From assembly GCF_000372525.1 (NCBI RefSeq), contig NZ_AQUR01000106.1, positions 310,001 through 374,000 on the forward strand: a DNA stretch of 64,000 nucleotides. The letters are read 5' to 3'. The stretch comes from Cupriavidus neocaledonicus (GTDB taxonomy: Bacteria > Pseudomonadota > Gammaproteobacteria > Burkholderiales > Burkholderiaceae). Positions within the stretch are counted from its first letter, which is position 1; each line of letters opens with the position of its first letter. The translations under genes and the position numbers were made by a program. The notes below the pieces were generated by a model. The model was not told the origin of the DNA. It worked only from the letters and a program-made list of their open reading frames with translations, and did not search any database. Of the stretch, positions 1-9,761 are shown one piece after another.

Positions 1-1331
1 ACCCCAACGAGCTGGAGCCGATCGAGCGCGCCAGCCGCGACGAACTGCAGGCGCTGCAGCTGCAACGGCTCAAATGGAGCGTGCGCCATGCCTATGACAA
101 CGTGCCGCATTACCGCAAGGCGTTCCAGGCGGCCGGGGTGCATCCGGACGATTTGAAGTCGCTGTCGGACCTGTCGAAGTTCCCGTTCCTGACCAAGCAG
201 GACCTGCGCGACAACTATCCCTTCGGCATGTTCGCGGTGCCGCGCGAGCAGGTGGCGCGCGTGCATGCGTCGAGCGGCACCACCGGCAAGCCGACCGTGG
301 TCGGCTATACCGCGAAGGACATCGATACCTGGGCAAGCGTGGTGGCGCGGTCGATCCGCGCCGCCGGGGGGCGCGCCGGGGACCTGGTCCATGTCAGCTA
401 TGGCTACGGGCTGTTCACCGGCGGGCTGGGCGCGCACTACGGCGCCGAGAAGGCGGGCTGCACGGTGATCCCGGTGTCGGGCGGACAGACCGAGAAACAG
501 GTACAGCTGATTCGTGAATTCGAGCCCGACATCATCATGGTGACGCCGTCGTACATGCTTAACCTGATCGAGGAGATGGAGCGCCAGGGCATGGACCCGT
601 CGGAAAGCTCGCTGAAGGTCGGCATCTTCGGCGCCGAGCCATGGACCGACGCGATGCGCGCGGAGATCGAGGCGCGCGCCGGCATCGACGCGGTGGACAT
701 CTACGGCCTGTCCGAGGTGATGGGGCCGGGCGTGGCGTGCGAATGCATCGAGAGCAAGGACGGCCCGGTGATCTGGGAAGACCATTTCTATGCCGAGATC
801 ATCGATCCGCTGACCGGCGAGGTGTTGCCGGATGGCGCCGAGGGCGAGCTGGTGTTCACCTCGCTGACCAAGGAAGCACTGCCGGTGATCCGCTACCGCA
901 CGCGCGACCTGACGCGCCTGCTGCCGCCGACGTCGCGTGCGATGCGCCGCATCGGCAAGATCACGGGGCGCTCGGACGACATGCTGATCATCCGCGGCGT
1001 CAACGTGTTTCCGTCGCAGATCGAGGAACTGATCCTGAAGGCGCCGGCGCTTGCACCGCAATACCAGCTGGTGGTGACGCGCGACGGGCACCTCGACAAG
1101 CTGGAGGTGCGGGTCGAGGCGCGGCCGGAACGCTCCGCGTCGCTGTCGGCGGATGACCGGGCGGCGCTGGAGCGGGATCTGAAGGACCAGATCAAGACCT
1201 ATGTCGGCGTGACTACGCGGGTGCAGGTGGTGGCGGCTGAAGGGATCGAGCGCACCACGGTCGGCAAGGCACGGCGTGTGCTGGACATGCGGCCGAAGGT
1301 CACGCACGAGCAGCCGGTCGGCGCGATCTAA
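1..1331 (+). CDS. paaK: Phenylacetate-CoA ligase, 5' end cut by the window edge
   Basis: AMP-forming ligase that activates phenylacetate to phenylacetyl-CoA with ATP, the first step of the aerobic paa pathway. The reading frame is open from base 3 and already carries the family's N-terminal stretch (LEPIERASRDELQ), so only a few residues are missing. The ATP/AMP-binding motif SSGTTGKPT, the YGLSEVMGPG region and the C-terminal TGRSDDMLIIRG hinge typical of PaaK are all present. It ends just before a hairpin repeat, which may act as terminator. The rest of the paa genes are not visible, so a related aryl-CoA ligase is possible, but the motif set fits PaaK well. Confidence 0.88.
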   Translation, partial: PNELEPIERASRDELQALQLQRLKWSVRHAYDNVPHYRKAFQAAGVHPDDLKSLSDLSKFPFLTKQDLRDNYPFGMFAVPREQVARVHASSGTTGKPTVVGYTAKDIDTWASVVARSIRAAGGRAGDLVHVSYGYGLFTGGLGAHYGAEKAGCTVIPVSGGQTEKQVQLIREFEPDIIMVTPSYMLNLIEEMERQGMDPSESSLKVGIFGAEPWTDAMRAEIEARAGIDAVDIYGLSEVMGPGVACECIESKDGPVIWEDHFYAEIIDPLTGEVLPDGAEGELVFTSLTKEALPVIRYRTRDLTRLLPPTSRAMRRIGKITGRSDDMLIIRGVNVFPSQIEELILKAPALAPQYQLVVTRDGHLDKLEVRVEARPERSASLSADDRAALERDLKDQIKTYVGVTTRVQVVAAEGIERTTVGKARRVLDMRPKVTHEQPVGAI

Positions 1332-1365
1332 GGCGCTGCCTTTCACCCACAACCCTGGCATAGGC

Positions 1366-1493
1366 TCCCCTCTCCCGCTTGCGGGAGAGGGGTGGGGGTG
1401 AGGGCCAGAGTATCCACAGCGTGACGCGGCATCGTGCTTGCCACACGCCTGCCCTCACCCCCCGGCCCCTCTCCCGCGCGCGGGAGAGGGGAG
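1366..1493. repeat. REP/BIME-like double-hairpin repeat, copy 1
   Basis: Two perfect hairpins, at 1367-1392 (CCCCTCTCCCGC / GCGGGAGAGGGG around TT) and 1466-1491, flank a middle part of about 70 bp with the words TCCACAGCGTGA and GTGCTTGCCACACGCCTGCC. The same layout recurs near 28.3, 52.3 and 59.4 kb. Lying just after a gene end, it may also terminate transcription. It is non-coding. Confidence 0.85.
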
Positions 1494-1585
1494 CAAACCG
1501 GCGGCATTCAAGACGCAACGAACGAAATTCCACGATGGCAGCCACCAAGAGCCGCCACACCACCCCCTGCGCCAAAGGAGACACC

Positions 1586-1894
1586 ATGGACGCGCGACAA
1601 CTCGAATCCATCCAGAACCACCCCGACTTCATTCGCCTGATCCACGGCCGCACGCGGCTGGGCTGGTCGCTGACGCTGGTCATGCTGGCAATCTACTTCG
1701 GCTTCATCCTGCTGCTGGCCTTTTCGCCGGCCACGCTCGGCACGCCTTTCGCCGGGGGCGTCATGACGGTCGGCATCCCCGTGGGCGTCGCGGTGATTGT
1801 CGCCGCCGTGCTGCTCACCGCCATCTACGTCCACCGCGCCAACCGCGACCTGGATCCGCTCAACGAACGCGTGCGCAAGGAGTGCGAAGCATGA
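1586..1894 (+). CDS. DUF485 (YjcH-like) small membrane protein
   Basis: A 102-residue protein with two hydrophobic segments (about residues 24-46 and 58-80) and polar ends, as in the DUF485 family that is nearly always encoded directly before acetate/solute symporters. An AAAGGAG ribosome-binding site lies 6 bp before the ATG, which decides this start over longer upstream frames that run into the repeat. Its stop overlaps the next start (ATGA), so the two are translationally coupled. The molecular role is not settled; it is presumed to assist ActP. Confidence 0.88.
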   Translation: MDARQLESIQNHPDFIRLIHGRTRLGWSLTLVMLAIYFGFILLLAFSPATLGTPFAGGVMTVGIPVGVAVIVAAVLLTAIYVHRANRDLDPLNERVRKECEA

Positions 1895-3564
1895 AGCCGG
1901 TACACCGTTTCCTCGGCGCGGCCCTGTGCGGGCTCGCCAGTATCGCCGCCACCGCCGCCACGGCGGCCCCCGCTATCCAGGGCGAAGCCGCTCAGCGTCC
2001 GCTGAACTGGAGCGCCATCGTCATGTTCATGCTGTTCGTGCTGTTCACGCTCGGCATCACCCGCTGGGCCGCGCGGCGCACGCGCTCGGCGTCGGACTTC
2101 TATGCGGCCGGCGGCGGCCTCACTGGCTTCCAGAACGGCCTGGCGATCGCCGGCGACATGGTCTCGGCCGCGTCCTTCCTCGGCATCTCGGCGATGATGT
2201 TCGACAAGGGGTACGACGGCCTGATCTACGCGCTCGGCGTGGTGGCCGGATGGCCGATCATCCTGTTCATCGTCGCCGAACGCCTGCGCAACCTGGGCCG
2301 CTACACCTTTGCCGATGTGGTCTCTTACCGGCTGGCGCAGAAGCCGGTGCGCATCACCGCCGCGTGCGGCACGCTGACGGTGGTCATCATGTACCTGGTC
2401 GCGCAGATGGTCGGCGCCGGAAAGCTGATCGAACTGCTGTTCGGCACCAGCTATGAATCGGCGGTGGTCATCGTCGGCGCGCTGATGGTGCTGTACGTGA
2501 TGTTCGGCGGCATGCTGGCGACGACCTGGGTGCAGATCATCAAGGCGCTGCTGCTGCTCGGCGGCGTGACCTTCATGGCGGTGATGGTGCTGGCCTATTT
2601 CGGCTTCAGCCCCGAAGCCATGTTCGCCAGCGCGGCCAGGGTGCATGACAAGGGCGCCGCGATCCTGTCGCCGGGCGGGCTGGTCTCCAACCCGATCGAT
2701 GCGATCTCGCTCGGCGTCGGCATGATGTTCGGCACCGCCGGCCTGCCGCATATCCTGATGCGCTTCTTCACCGTGGCGGATGCCAAGGAAGCGCGCAAGT
2801 CCGTGCTCTACGCCACCGGCTTCATCGGCTACTTCTACGTGCTGATCCTGGTGGTGGGCTTCGGCGCGATCGTGATGGTGGGCGCGGAGCCGGCCTATCG
2901 CGACGCGGCGGGCAAGCTGATCGGCGGCAGCAACATGGTGGCCGTGCACCTGTCGCACGTGATCGGCGGCGACCTCTTCCTGGGCTTTATCTCGGCGGTG
3001 GCGTTCGCGACCATCCTGGCGGTGGTGGCGGGGCTGGCGCTGTCGGGCGCGTCGGCGGTGTCGCATGATCTCTACGCCAACGTGTTCCGCCGCGGCCAGG
3101 CCAGCGAGAAGGACGAGATCCGCGTGTCGAAGATCGCCACGCTGGTGATCGGCGTACTGGCGATGGTGCTGGGCGTGATGTTCGAGAAGCAGAACATCGC
3201 CTTCCTGTCCGGGCTGGTGCTGGCGATCGCCGCATCGGTCAACTTCCCGGTGCTGTTCCTTTCGATGTTCTGGAAAGGCCTGACCACGCGTGGCGCGGTG
3301 GCGGGGAGCCTGACGGGCCTGGTTTCGGCGGTGGTGCTGCTGGTGCTCGGGCCGACCGTGTGGGTCGGCATCCTGAAGCACGAGTCGGCGATCTTCCCGT
3401 ATGCCAACCCCGCGCTGTTCTCGATGACGCTGGCCTTTGCCGCCGCCTGGCTGTTGTCGGTGCTGGACCGTTCGGCGCAGGCGAGCGCCGAACGCCAGCG
3501 CTACGGCGCGCAGTTCGTGCGCGCCATGACCGGCATCGGCGCGGCCGGCGCCAGCCAGCACTAA
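1891..3564 (+). CDS. actP: Cation/acetate symporter ActP family
   Basis: A 557-residue member of the sodium:solute symporter family. It begins with a signal-like hydrophobic stretch, then shows the family words [23 protein letters not shown]-type [20 protein letters not shown], and a long series of membrane helices. It probably imports acetate or another short carboxylate with a cation. The coupling to DUF485 is the standard yjcH-actP arrangement. The start is fixed by the ATGA overlap and a GCAAGGAG site. Substrate specificity (acetate, propionate, glycolate) cannot be read from sequence. The neighbouring ligase gene is separated by a repeat and need not be co-transcribed. Confidence 0.88.
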   Translation: MKPVHRFLGAALCGLASIAATAATAAPAIQGEAAQRPLNWSAIVMFMLFVLFTLGITRWAARRTRSASDFYAAGGGLTGFQNGLAIAGDMVSAASFLGISAMMFDKGYDGLIYALGVVAGWPIILFIVAERLRNLGRYTFADVVSYRLAQKPVRITAACGTLTVVIMYLVAQMVGAGKLIELLFGTSYESAVVIVGALMVLYVMFGGMLATTWVQIIKALLLLGGVTFMAVMVLAYFGFSPEAMFASAARVHDKGAAILSPGGLVSNPIDAISLGVGMMFGTAGLPHILMRFFTVADAKEARKSVLYATGFIGYFYVLILVVGFGAIVMVGAEPAYRDAAGKLIGGSNMVAVHLSHVIGGDLFLGFISAVAFATILAVVAGLALSGASAVSHDLYANVFRRGQASEKDEIRVSKIATLVIGVLAMVLGVMFEKQNIAFLSGLVLAIAASVNFPVLFLSMFWKGLTTRGAVAGSLTGLVSAVVLLVLGPTVWVGILKHESAIFPYANPALFSMTLAFAAAWLLSVLDRSAQASAERQRYGAQFVRAMTGIGAAGASQH

Positions 3565-3591
3565 GCCCGCACTAAGCCCGCACCATGCAGG

Positions 3592-5655
3592 TCAGTCGGT
3601 GTCCTGCTGCGCCTTGTGGCGGGACGCCATTTTCTCCTGCTGCGCCGGCGGCACGTTGTCGTAGTGGCTGAACTGGATGGTGTAGCTGCCGTGGCCGCCG
3701 GTGATGCTGTTCAGCCGTGACTGGTAGTCGTTGAGCTCCGACAGCGGCACCTGGCCGGCGACGATCACTGTGTTGCCGGCCGCGGTGCGCGTGCCATGGA
3801 CCTGGCCGCGCTTGGTCGACAGGTCGCCGATGATGTCGCCCATGGCGCTGCCTGGCGCCGTGACCTCGATATCGACGATCGGCTCGAGCACGCTCGGCCT
3901 GGCCTTGAGCACCGCGTCGATAAAGGCCTTGCGCCCCGCGGTGGCGAACGCGACTTCCTTCGAATCGACCGGGTGGCTCTTGCCGTCGTACACGGTCACG
4001 CGCACGTCCTGCATCGGAAACCCTGCCAGCGGGCCGCTGTCCAGCGCCTGGCGGATGCCTTTCTCGACCGCCGGAATGAACTGCCCGGGAATCGCGCCGC
4101 CCTTGACCGCATCGACGAAGTCGAAGCCCGCCCCCCGCGCCAGCGGCTCGATGCGCAGCATCACCTCGCCGAACTGGCCGGCGCCGCCGGTCTGCTTCTT
4201 GTGCCGGTGATGGCCCTCGGCCCTGGCGCCGATGGTTTCGCGGTAGGCGATCTTGGGCGGGCGCGTCGCCACTTCCAGCTTGTATTGCTCGGTCAGCCGC
4301 TCCAGCGCGCAGCGCAGGTGGAACTCGCCCAGGCCGAACACCACGGTTTCGTTGGTGCCGGCCGGGTGCTCGACGCGCAGGCACGGGTCTTCCGCGCTGA
4401 GCTTGTGCAGCACCTCGGCCAGGCGCTGCTCGTTGCCGCGCCGCGCCGGCTCGATCGCCAGGCCATAGATCGGGGTGGGAAATTCCAGCGGGGTCAGGTG
4501 GATGTTGCCGTCCTCGGTGGCGTCGTGCAGCACCGCGTCGAAGCCCAGTTCATCGACCTTGGCCACCGCGCAGATATCGCCCGGGCCGGCACGCGCCACT
4601 TCCTGGGTCTCCTTGCCCTGCAGCCGCAGCAGGTGCGCCACCTTGAACGGCTGGCGCCCTTCGCCGATATAGAGCTGGCTGTCGCGCGTGACCGTGCCCT
4701 GGTGGATGCGGAAAATCGCCAGCTTGCCGACATAGGGGTCGATCACCACCTTGAACACATGCGCCAGCACATGCTTGTCCGGCACCGGTTCGGCGCGCAC
4801 CGCCTGGCGCTGTTCGGTGCCCTCGGCATCCGCGCCGGTGGAGCGGTAGAACAGCGGCGGGTTGCCTTCGGTGGGGTTGGGCAGCAGCCGCACGAACACG
4901 TCCAGCAACGCCTCGATGCCGGCGCCGGTGACGGCCGAGGTAAAGCAGATCGGCACCAGGTGGCCTTCGCGCAGCGCGCGCTCGAACGGCGCGTGCAGTT
5001 GCTCCGGGGTGATGGCCTCGCCTTGCTCCAGGTACAGCTCCATCAGCTCCGGGTCGATCTCGATCACCTGGTCGATCAGCGCGTCGTGCGCCGAGGCCAC
5101 CGATAAAAAATCCGACTCGCCGGCCGGATTGAAGAAGCAGTCGACCACCTTGCCGCCGTGGTCGGCCGGCAGGTTGATGGGCAGGCATTCCTTGCCGAAG
5201 GCCTCCTGGATTTCCGCCAGCAGCGCGGGCAGGTCGACCTTCTCGCCGTCGATGCCGTTGATGATGATCATCCGGCACAGCTGGCGCGCCTGCGCCCACG
5301 CCATGGCGCGGCGCGTGGTCATCTCGATGCCGGTCTGCGCATTGATGACGATGGCCGCGGTTTCGACCGCGGCCAGTGCGCTGATGGCGTGCCCGGCGAA
5401 ATCCGGGTAGCCCGGGGTGTCGATCAGGTAGATGCGGGTATCGCGGTAGTGCAGGTGGGCGACCGCGGCGCTGAGCGAGCGCTTGTACTTGCGCTCGAGC
5501 GGATCGTTGTCGCACACGGTGGATCCGCGCTCGACGCTGCCAGGCGTGTGCACCGCACCGCCCTTGTGCAGCAACGCCTCGGCGAGCGAGGTCTTGCCGC
5601 TTCCTGCGTGCCCGAGCAGGGCGACAGTGCGGATGGCATCGGGACTCTCGTGCAT
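3592..5655 (-). CDS. Elongation factor G-like GTPase (EF-G2 type) with altered GTPase motifs
   Basis: 687 residues with EF-G architecture: G domain with P-loop GHAGSGKT at 15-22, then domains II-V. Two signature positions differ from canonical EF-G. The switch II motif reads DTPGYPDF (79 onward) where EF-G has DTPGHVDF, so the catalytic His is Tyr. The G4 guanine motif is NGID (133-136) instead of NKxD. Such changes are known in part in EF-G-like paralogues; the cell's main EF-G is expected elsewhere, in a str operon, which is absent here. I chose the ATG at 5655 over an in-frame TTG eight codons upstream. Role in translation or ribosome recycling is unknown. Confidence 0.85.
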   Translation of the reverse strand: MHESPDAIRTVALLGHAGSGKTSLAEALLHKGGAVHTPGSVERGSTVCDNDPLERKYKRSLSAAVAHLHYRDTRIYLIDTPGYPDFAGHAISALAAVETAAIVINAQTGIEMTTRRAMAWAQARQLCRMIIINGIDGEKVDLPALLAEIQEAFGKECLPINLPADHGGKVVDCFFNPAGESDFLSVASAHDALIDQVIEIDPELMELYLEQGEAITPEQLHAPFERALREGHLVPICFTSAVTGAGIEALLDVFVRLLPNPTEGNPPLFYRSTGADAEGTEQRQAVRAEPVPDKHVLAHVFKVVIDPYVGKLAIFRIHQGTVTRDSQLYIGEGRQPFKVAHLLRLQGKETQEVARAGPGDICAVAKVDELGFDAVLHDATEDGNIHLTPLEFPTPIYGLAIEPARRGNEQRLAEVLHKLSAEDPCLRVEHPAGTNETVVFGLGEFHLRCALERLTEQYKLEVATRPPKIAYRETIGARAEGHHRHKKQTGGAGQFGEVMLRIEPLARGAGFDFVDAVKGGAIPGQFIPAVEKGIRQALDSGPLAGFPMQDVRVTVYDGKSHPVDSKEVAFATAGRKAFIDAVLKARPSVLEPIVDIEVTAPGSAMGDIIGDLSTKRGQVHGTRTAAGNTVIVAGQVPLSELNDYQSRLNSITGGHGSYTIQFSHYDNVPPAQQEKMASRHKAQQDTD

Positions 5656-5857
5656 GGTGGCTCTCGGTTCGTCCGGCAATGACTCTCAGGGCATTATTGG
5701 CGAAATTCGGCGGAAGCGACATAGATGCGTGCCGATACCGTGCAATGCCCGACGCAAGGGCCCCTCCAAGTGGTGAGGCCGGCGCTCCGGCGGCCTTTTC
5801 CGGGCGGCGCACCGGCTTGGCTGCAGTGCAGCAAAGCGTGCCCCGCCCCGCGCGGAC

Positions 5858-6754
5858 TCAGCCGCGCGCGTCGGCGTGGTCGGTCGACACCGCCAGCGCA
5901 TGCCACGCGGCCAGCTCGCCTTCCACCTTGCGGTGCTTGTCGGCGATGCGGGCGACCGTGTCGGAACCCAGCGGCAGCCGCACCGGCGGCGTGTCGCTGT
6001 CGGCAAGCGCGAGCAGGGCCGCGGCCAGCCGCGCCGGATCGCCGGGCTGCTGGTGGTTGGCCGAGGCCATGTGCGAACGCATCGCGCCGACCGTCTGCGC
6101 GTACTCGCCGATCTCGGTTCCGACGCGCACCAGCGAGCTGGCATCGAGGAAGTCGGTGCGGAAGAAGCCGGGCTCCACCACCGTCGCATGCACGCCCAGC
6201 GGCGCCAGCTCGGCCGACAGCGCTTCGGTCAGTCCCTCGACCGCGAACTTGGTGGCGCCGTACACGCCCCAGCCCGGATACGCCGCATAGCCGCCGATCG
6301 ACGAGATATTGACGATATGGCCGCTGCGCTGGCGGCGCATCTGCGGCAGCACCGCGCGCGTCACCGCCAGCACGCCGAACACATTGGTGGCGAACTGCTG
6401 CTCGACCTCCCGGGCCGAGGCCTCTTCCACCGCGCCCAGCAGGCCGTAGCCGGCGTTGTTGACCAGCACGTCGATGCGGCCGAAGCGCGCCACCGCGGCC
6501 TCGGCGGCGGCGATGGCCTGGGCTTCGCTGGTGACGTCCAGCGCCACGGCGAGCAGGTGTTCGTGCTCGCCCACGGCGCCGATCACGGCGTGCGGGTTGC
6601 GCGCCGTGGCGACGACGCGGTCGCCGCGGGCTAGCGCGGCGCGGGTCAGCTCGAGGCCGAAGCCGCGCGAAGCGCCGGTGATGAACCAGACCTTGGCGGC
6701 GGCGTTGGTGGCATGGGTGTTGGTGTTGGCAGCGATGGTGGTGTTGGCGGACAT
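5858..6754 (-). CDS. Short-chain dehydrogenase/reductase
   Basis: 298-residue classical SDR with an extra N-terminal tail of about 20 low-complexity residues rich in Thr/Asn/Ala. The cofactor motif TGASRGFG, the NNAG motif (VNNAGYGLLG) and the catalytic YGATK (Tyr-x3-Lys) are all visible. The substrate is unknown; this subfamily is often annotated simply as oxidoreductase. It is transcribed away from the broken LysR gene, the classic arrangement for a LysR target, so it may be what that regulator controlled. Confidence 0.88.
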   Translation of the reverse strand: MSANTTIAANTNTHATNAAAKVWFITGASRGFGLELTRAALARGDRVVATARNPHAVIGAVGEHEHLLAVALDVTSEAQAIAAAEAAVARFGRIDVLVNNAGYGLLGAVEEASAREVEQQFATNVFGVLAVTRAVLPQMRRQRSGHIVNISSIGGYAAYPGWGVYGATKFAVEGLTEALSAELAPLGVHATVVEPGFFRTDFLDASSLVRVGTEIGEYAQTVGAMRSHMASANHQQPGDPARLAAALLALADSDTPPVRLPLGSDTVARIADKHRKVEGELAAWHALAVSTDHADARG

Positions 6755-6863
6755 GGTGAATCTCCTTTGCTCGGTTTGACTTCGATGTCTGATAGCGGGG
6801 GCTACGGAGACAAATTTATGCGCGCGCGGCCAACAACACTAGGCAATGCAATGCCGTTTTAAA

Positions 6864-6880
6864 GACAACCAAAAGTTGTC
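6864..6880. promoter_or_regulatory. Inverted repeat in the SDR/LysR divergent promoter
   Basis: Perfect inverted repeat GACAAC-CAAAA-GTTGTC in an AT-rich patch between the divergent SDR and LysR genes. It is a candidate LysR box by position, spacing and low GC; no binding is shown. Confidence 0.5.
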
Positions 6881-6937
6881 AATAAACCCGAGCGATGTCG
6901 ATTGAGCAATCCTCAACCGTATGGCAGACTCGCCGGC

Positions 6938-7835
6938 ATGGACAAGCTGCCTCCCCTGAACGCCCTGCGCGCCTTTGAAGCGGCGGCCCGGCACCTCAGC
7001 ATCACTACCGCAGCGCAAGAGCTGCACGTGACCCCGGGCGCCGTCAGCCGCCAGATCCGCACGCTGGAAGAAGGCCTGGGCGTGCAGTTGCTGCATCGCG
7101 GCCACCGGCAGATTTCACTGACTCGCACCGGCGAGGACTACTACCGCGCCGTGACCCGGGGCCATGGACGACCTGCGCGAGGCCACGCGGCGGCTCGGCA
7201 AGCGCGCCCGGCGCAAGCAGCTCAAGGTGCGCGCCTACACCACCTTCGCCATGCGCTGGCTGATACCGCGGCTGTCGAGCTTCCATGCGGCCCATCCCGG
7301 CATCGAGGTGCTGCTGACCGCGTCGCTGGACCCGGTCGATTTCCGCAAGGAAGACATCGACGGCGCGATCCGACTCGGCGACGGCAAGTGGAGCGGCGTG
7401 AATACCTACCGGCTGGTGTCCAACATCCTGGTGCCGGTCTGCAGCCCCGGCGTGGCGGCCGGCAACCCGAAGGTGAAAAAGCCTGCCGACCTGCGGCACC
7501 AGACGCTGCTGCATTCGATTGCGCGCCCGGACGACTGGGCGCACTGGCTGAAGGCGGCGCGCGCCGACGCGCAGGTCGACGCGCGCAGTGGCATGACGTT
7601 CCAGAGTTCCGCCATGGCTTATGCGGCGGCAGTGGAAGGGCAGGGTTTCGCCATCGCCCAGCGCTTCCTGGTCGCGGGAGACCTGGAGGCCGGGCGGCTG
7701 GTCGCGCCGTTCCGCCAGAGCGTCGACATGGGCGACTTCACCTACTACCTGCTGACGCCGGCGGACCGCAATGAAAGCGCCAGCATGTCGGTGTTCCGCG
7801 AGTGGCTGCTGGCGCAGTGCGAGACGCGAAGCTAG
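6938..7835 (+). pseudogene. LysR-family regulator (GcvA-like) interrupted by a +1 frameshift
   Basis: The N-terminal helix-turn-helix half is read from ATG 6938 (PPLNALRAFEAAARHLS, TPGAVSRQIRTLE). The substrate-binding half continues in another frame from about 7162 (MDDLREATRRLGKRAR). The frames join if one G is removed from the GGGG run at 7158-7161, giving YYRAVTRAMDDL, the usual GcvA-like junction. As written, the first frame runs on into unrelated sequence up to 7774. It is either a recent inactivating insertion or a sequencing error in a G homopolymer. Both halves are otherwise well conserved, which favours a very recent event or an error. Confidence 0.8.
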
Positions 7836-7850
7836 CGCGGCGCTCGCCGG

Positions 7851-8531
7851 TCACCAGCCGGCGAAGCAGGCAAAGCCCTCCACCGGCTCGCGCGCGGTAC
7901 GCAGCCGGTTGGCCGGCTCGGCAGGATCGGCGTGTCCGAGCGACATGCCGCATACCAGGATTTCATGGTCGGGAATGGCAAGCTGCGCGCGGATGACCCG
8001 GTGGTAGCGCGCGAACGCCTGCTGCGCGCAGGTTTCCAGGCCGTGGCCCAGCGCCGCTAACATCACCGCATGCAGGAACATGCCGAGATCCAGCCACGCC
8101 GCCTGTCCCTGCCCGCGCTCGATGGTGAAGAACAACCCCACCGGCGCGCCGAAGAACGCGTAGTTGCGGGCATACTGCCGCGCCATGCCGGCGCCGTCGC
8201 CACGCGGGATGCCGAGCAGGCCGTACAGCGCCTTGCCCAGTGTGCGGCGGCGCGCCAGGCAGGGCTCGCGCCACGCCGGCGGGTAGTAGACGTATTCCTC
8301 GCGATGGCCGCCGCCATCGCTGTCGTGCAGCGCCAGCAGGGCATCGCTGAGCCGGTCGCGCACGGCACCGGCGCAGGCGTAGACCCGCCATGGCTGGGTG
8401 TTCGACGCGCTCGGGCTGCGCGCCGCGTCGGCCAGGATTGCCGCCACGGTCTCGCGCTGTACCGGCGTATCGAGAAAGCCGCGCACGCTGCGGCGGGCGT
8501 GGAGCGCGGCGGTGATGTCGGCGCGGTTCAT
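7851..8531 (-). CDS. Nitroreductase-family flavoprotein
   Basis: 226 residues with the nitroreductase start RRSVRGFLDTPV, the SPSASNTQPWRVY flavin-binding stretch and the C-terminal GMSLGHADP. Members bind FMN and reduce nitro groups, quinones or enoyl-type substrates using NAD(P)H. It is the last gene of the CoA-catabolic operon, and its ATG overlaps the CoA transferase stop by 4 bp. In that setting it may reduce an unsaturated or quinone-like intermediate rather than a nitro compound, but this is inference. Confidence 0.82.
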   Translation of the reverse strand: MNRADITAALHARRSVRGFLDTPVQRETVAAILADAARSPSASNTQPWRVYACAGAVRDRLSDALLALHDSDGGGHREEYVYYPPAWREPCLARRRTLGKALYGLLGIPRGDGAGMARQYARNYAFFGAPVGLFFTIERGQGQAAWLDLGMFLHAVMLAALGHGLETCAQQAFARYHRVIRAQLAIPDHEILVCGMSLGHADPAEPANRLRTAREPVEGFACFAGW

Positions 8532-9760
8532 GATGCCGTTGCCGTGAGCGGTGCCTCGATGGTATCGGCACAATGGACCGCGCCGCGCGCCTGCAAGGCG
8601 GCGATCTGCGCCGCGCTGAAGCCAAGCTCGCCGAGCACCGTTTGCGTATGTTGTCCGCACGCCGGCGCGGGCCGCGCGGGCAGCGCGTTCTCCTGGACGC
8701 TATTGATCGGGAAGCCTGGCATGCGGACCTCGCCCAGCGTCTGGTGCGGGATGCGCTGCACCATGCGGTTGGCCGCCACCTGCGGGTGTGCCATCAGGTC
8801 TTCATAGGTGGCCACGCGCGCGCACAGGATGTCGGCATCCTGCAGCACGGCCAGCCACGCATCGGTGGGTCGCGTCACCAGCACGCTGGTCAGCGCCTCG
8901 ACCATTGCCGCCCGATTGGCGACGCGCAGCGGCGAGGTGGCGAAGCGCGGGTCGTCGGCGAGCGCCGGCAGGCCCAGCACGTCGCACAGCCGGCGCCAGC
9001 GCTCGGGCATGTAAGCGGCGATCATGATCCAGCCGTCGGCGGTGCGGAAGGCCTGGTTGGGCGCCGAATAGGGCGCGGCACTGCCCGCGCGTTCCGGCAG
9101 CCGCCCGTCGGCGCAATAGCTGGTGAGCGACGATTGCTGCAGCGCCAGCGCGGCGTTGAGCAGGCTGACGTCGAGATGCCCGCCCTGGCCGTCGCGCGCC
9201 CGCTGCGCCAGCTTGCTCAGGATACCGACGCAGGCGACGTAGCCGGTCATCACGTCGACCACCGGCGCCTGCACCTTGCACGGCTCGCCATCGGGCATGC
9301 CGATTAGGCTCATCAGGCCGGAATCGGCCTGGATGATGCCGTCGACGCCGGCACGGCCGGCATACGGGCCGTCCTGGCCGTAGGCGGAGATCGAGCAGTA
9401 GACCAGCGCCGGGTTCAGCGTCGACAGCCCGGCATGGCCCAGCCCGAGGCGCTCCATCACGCCCGGGCGCATGCTCTCCACCACGATGTCGGCTTCTGCC
9501 GCCATCCGGCGCGCCACGGCAAGACCTTCGGGGGATTTCAGATCCAGCGCCACGCCCAGCTTGTTGCGGTTGAAGCCGTGGAACAGCGCGCTGTCGTCGC
9601 CGAGCCAGCCGGGGCCGAGCCCGCGGCCCAGCTCGCCGCCGGGAGGCTCGACCTTGATGACCCTGGCGCCCATGTCGGCCAGCAGCATGGTGCAAGTCGG
9701 CCCGGCGCCGATCTGGGTGAAGTCGATGACGGTCAGGCCGTCCAGTGCATCGCGCAGCAT
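8528..9760 (-). CDS. CaiB/BaiF-type CoA transferase (family III)
   Basis: 410 residues. The N-terminal LDGLTVIDFTQIGAGPTCTMLLADMGARVIKVE block, the GF-N-RNKLGVALDLK motif and Asp in the central region match family III CoA transferases, which move CoA between organic acids. I started at ATG 9760, one base from the thioesterase stop, and dropped a 31-codon upstream extension that overlaps that gene. In this operon it probably activates the starting acid or recycles CoA from an end product. The acid is unknown. Confidence 0.87.
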   Translation of the reverse strand: MLRDALDGLTVIDFTQIGAGPTCTMLLADMGARVIKVEPPGGELGRGLGPGWLGDDSALFHGFNRNKLGVALDLKSPEGLAVARRMAAEADIVVESMRPGVMERLGLGHAGLSTLNPALVYCSISAYGQDGPYAGRAGVDGIIQADSGLMSLIGMPDGEPCKVQAPVVDVMTGYVACVGILSKLAQRARDGQGGHLDVSLLNAALALQQSSLTSYCADGRLPERAGSAAPYSAPNQAFRTADGWIMIAAYMPERWRRLCDVLGLPALADDPRFATSPLRVANRAAMVEALTSVLVTRPTDAWLAVLQDADILCARVATYEDLMAHPQVAANRMVQRIPHQTLGEVRMPGFPINSVQENALPARPAPACGQHTQTVLGELGFSAAQIAALQARGAVHCADTIEAPLTATAS

Positions 9761-9761
9761 G

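Noticed and set aside
1367-1491. Hairpins as a CRISPR-like repeat
   Set aside because: Only two inverted hairpins per copy, no regular spacers; copies are dispersed, so REP-like.
1825-3561. A minus-strand open frame opposite actP
   Set aside because: A mirror of the symporter codons: low complexity, no start signal.
5775-5799. A hairpin followed by TTTT, like a terminator
   Set aside because: The T-run is on the plus strand, but both flanking genes are on the minus strand, so it has no transcript to end.
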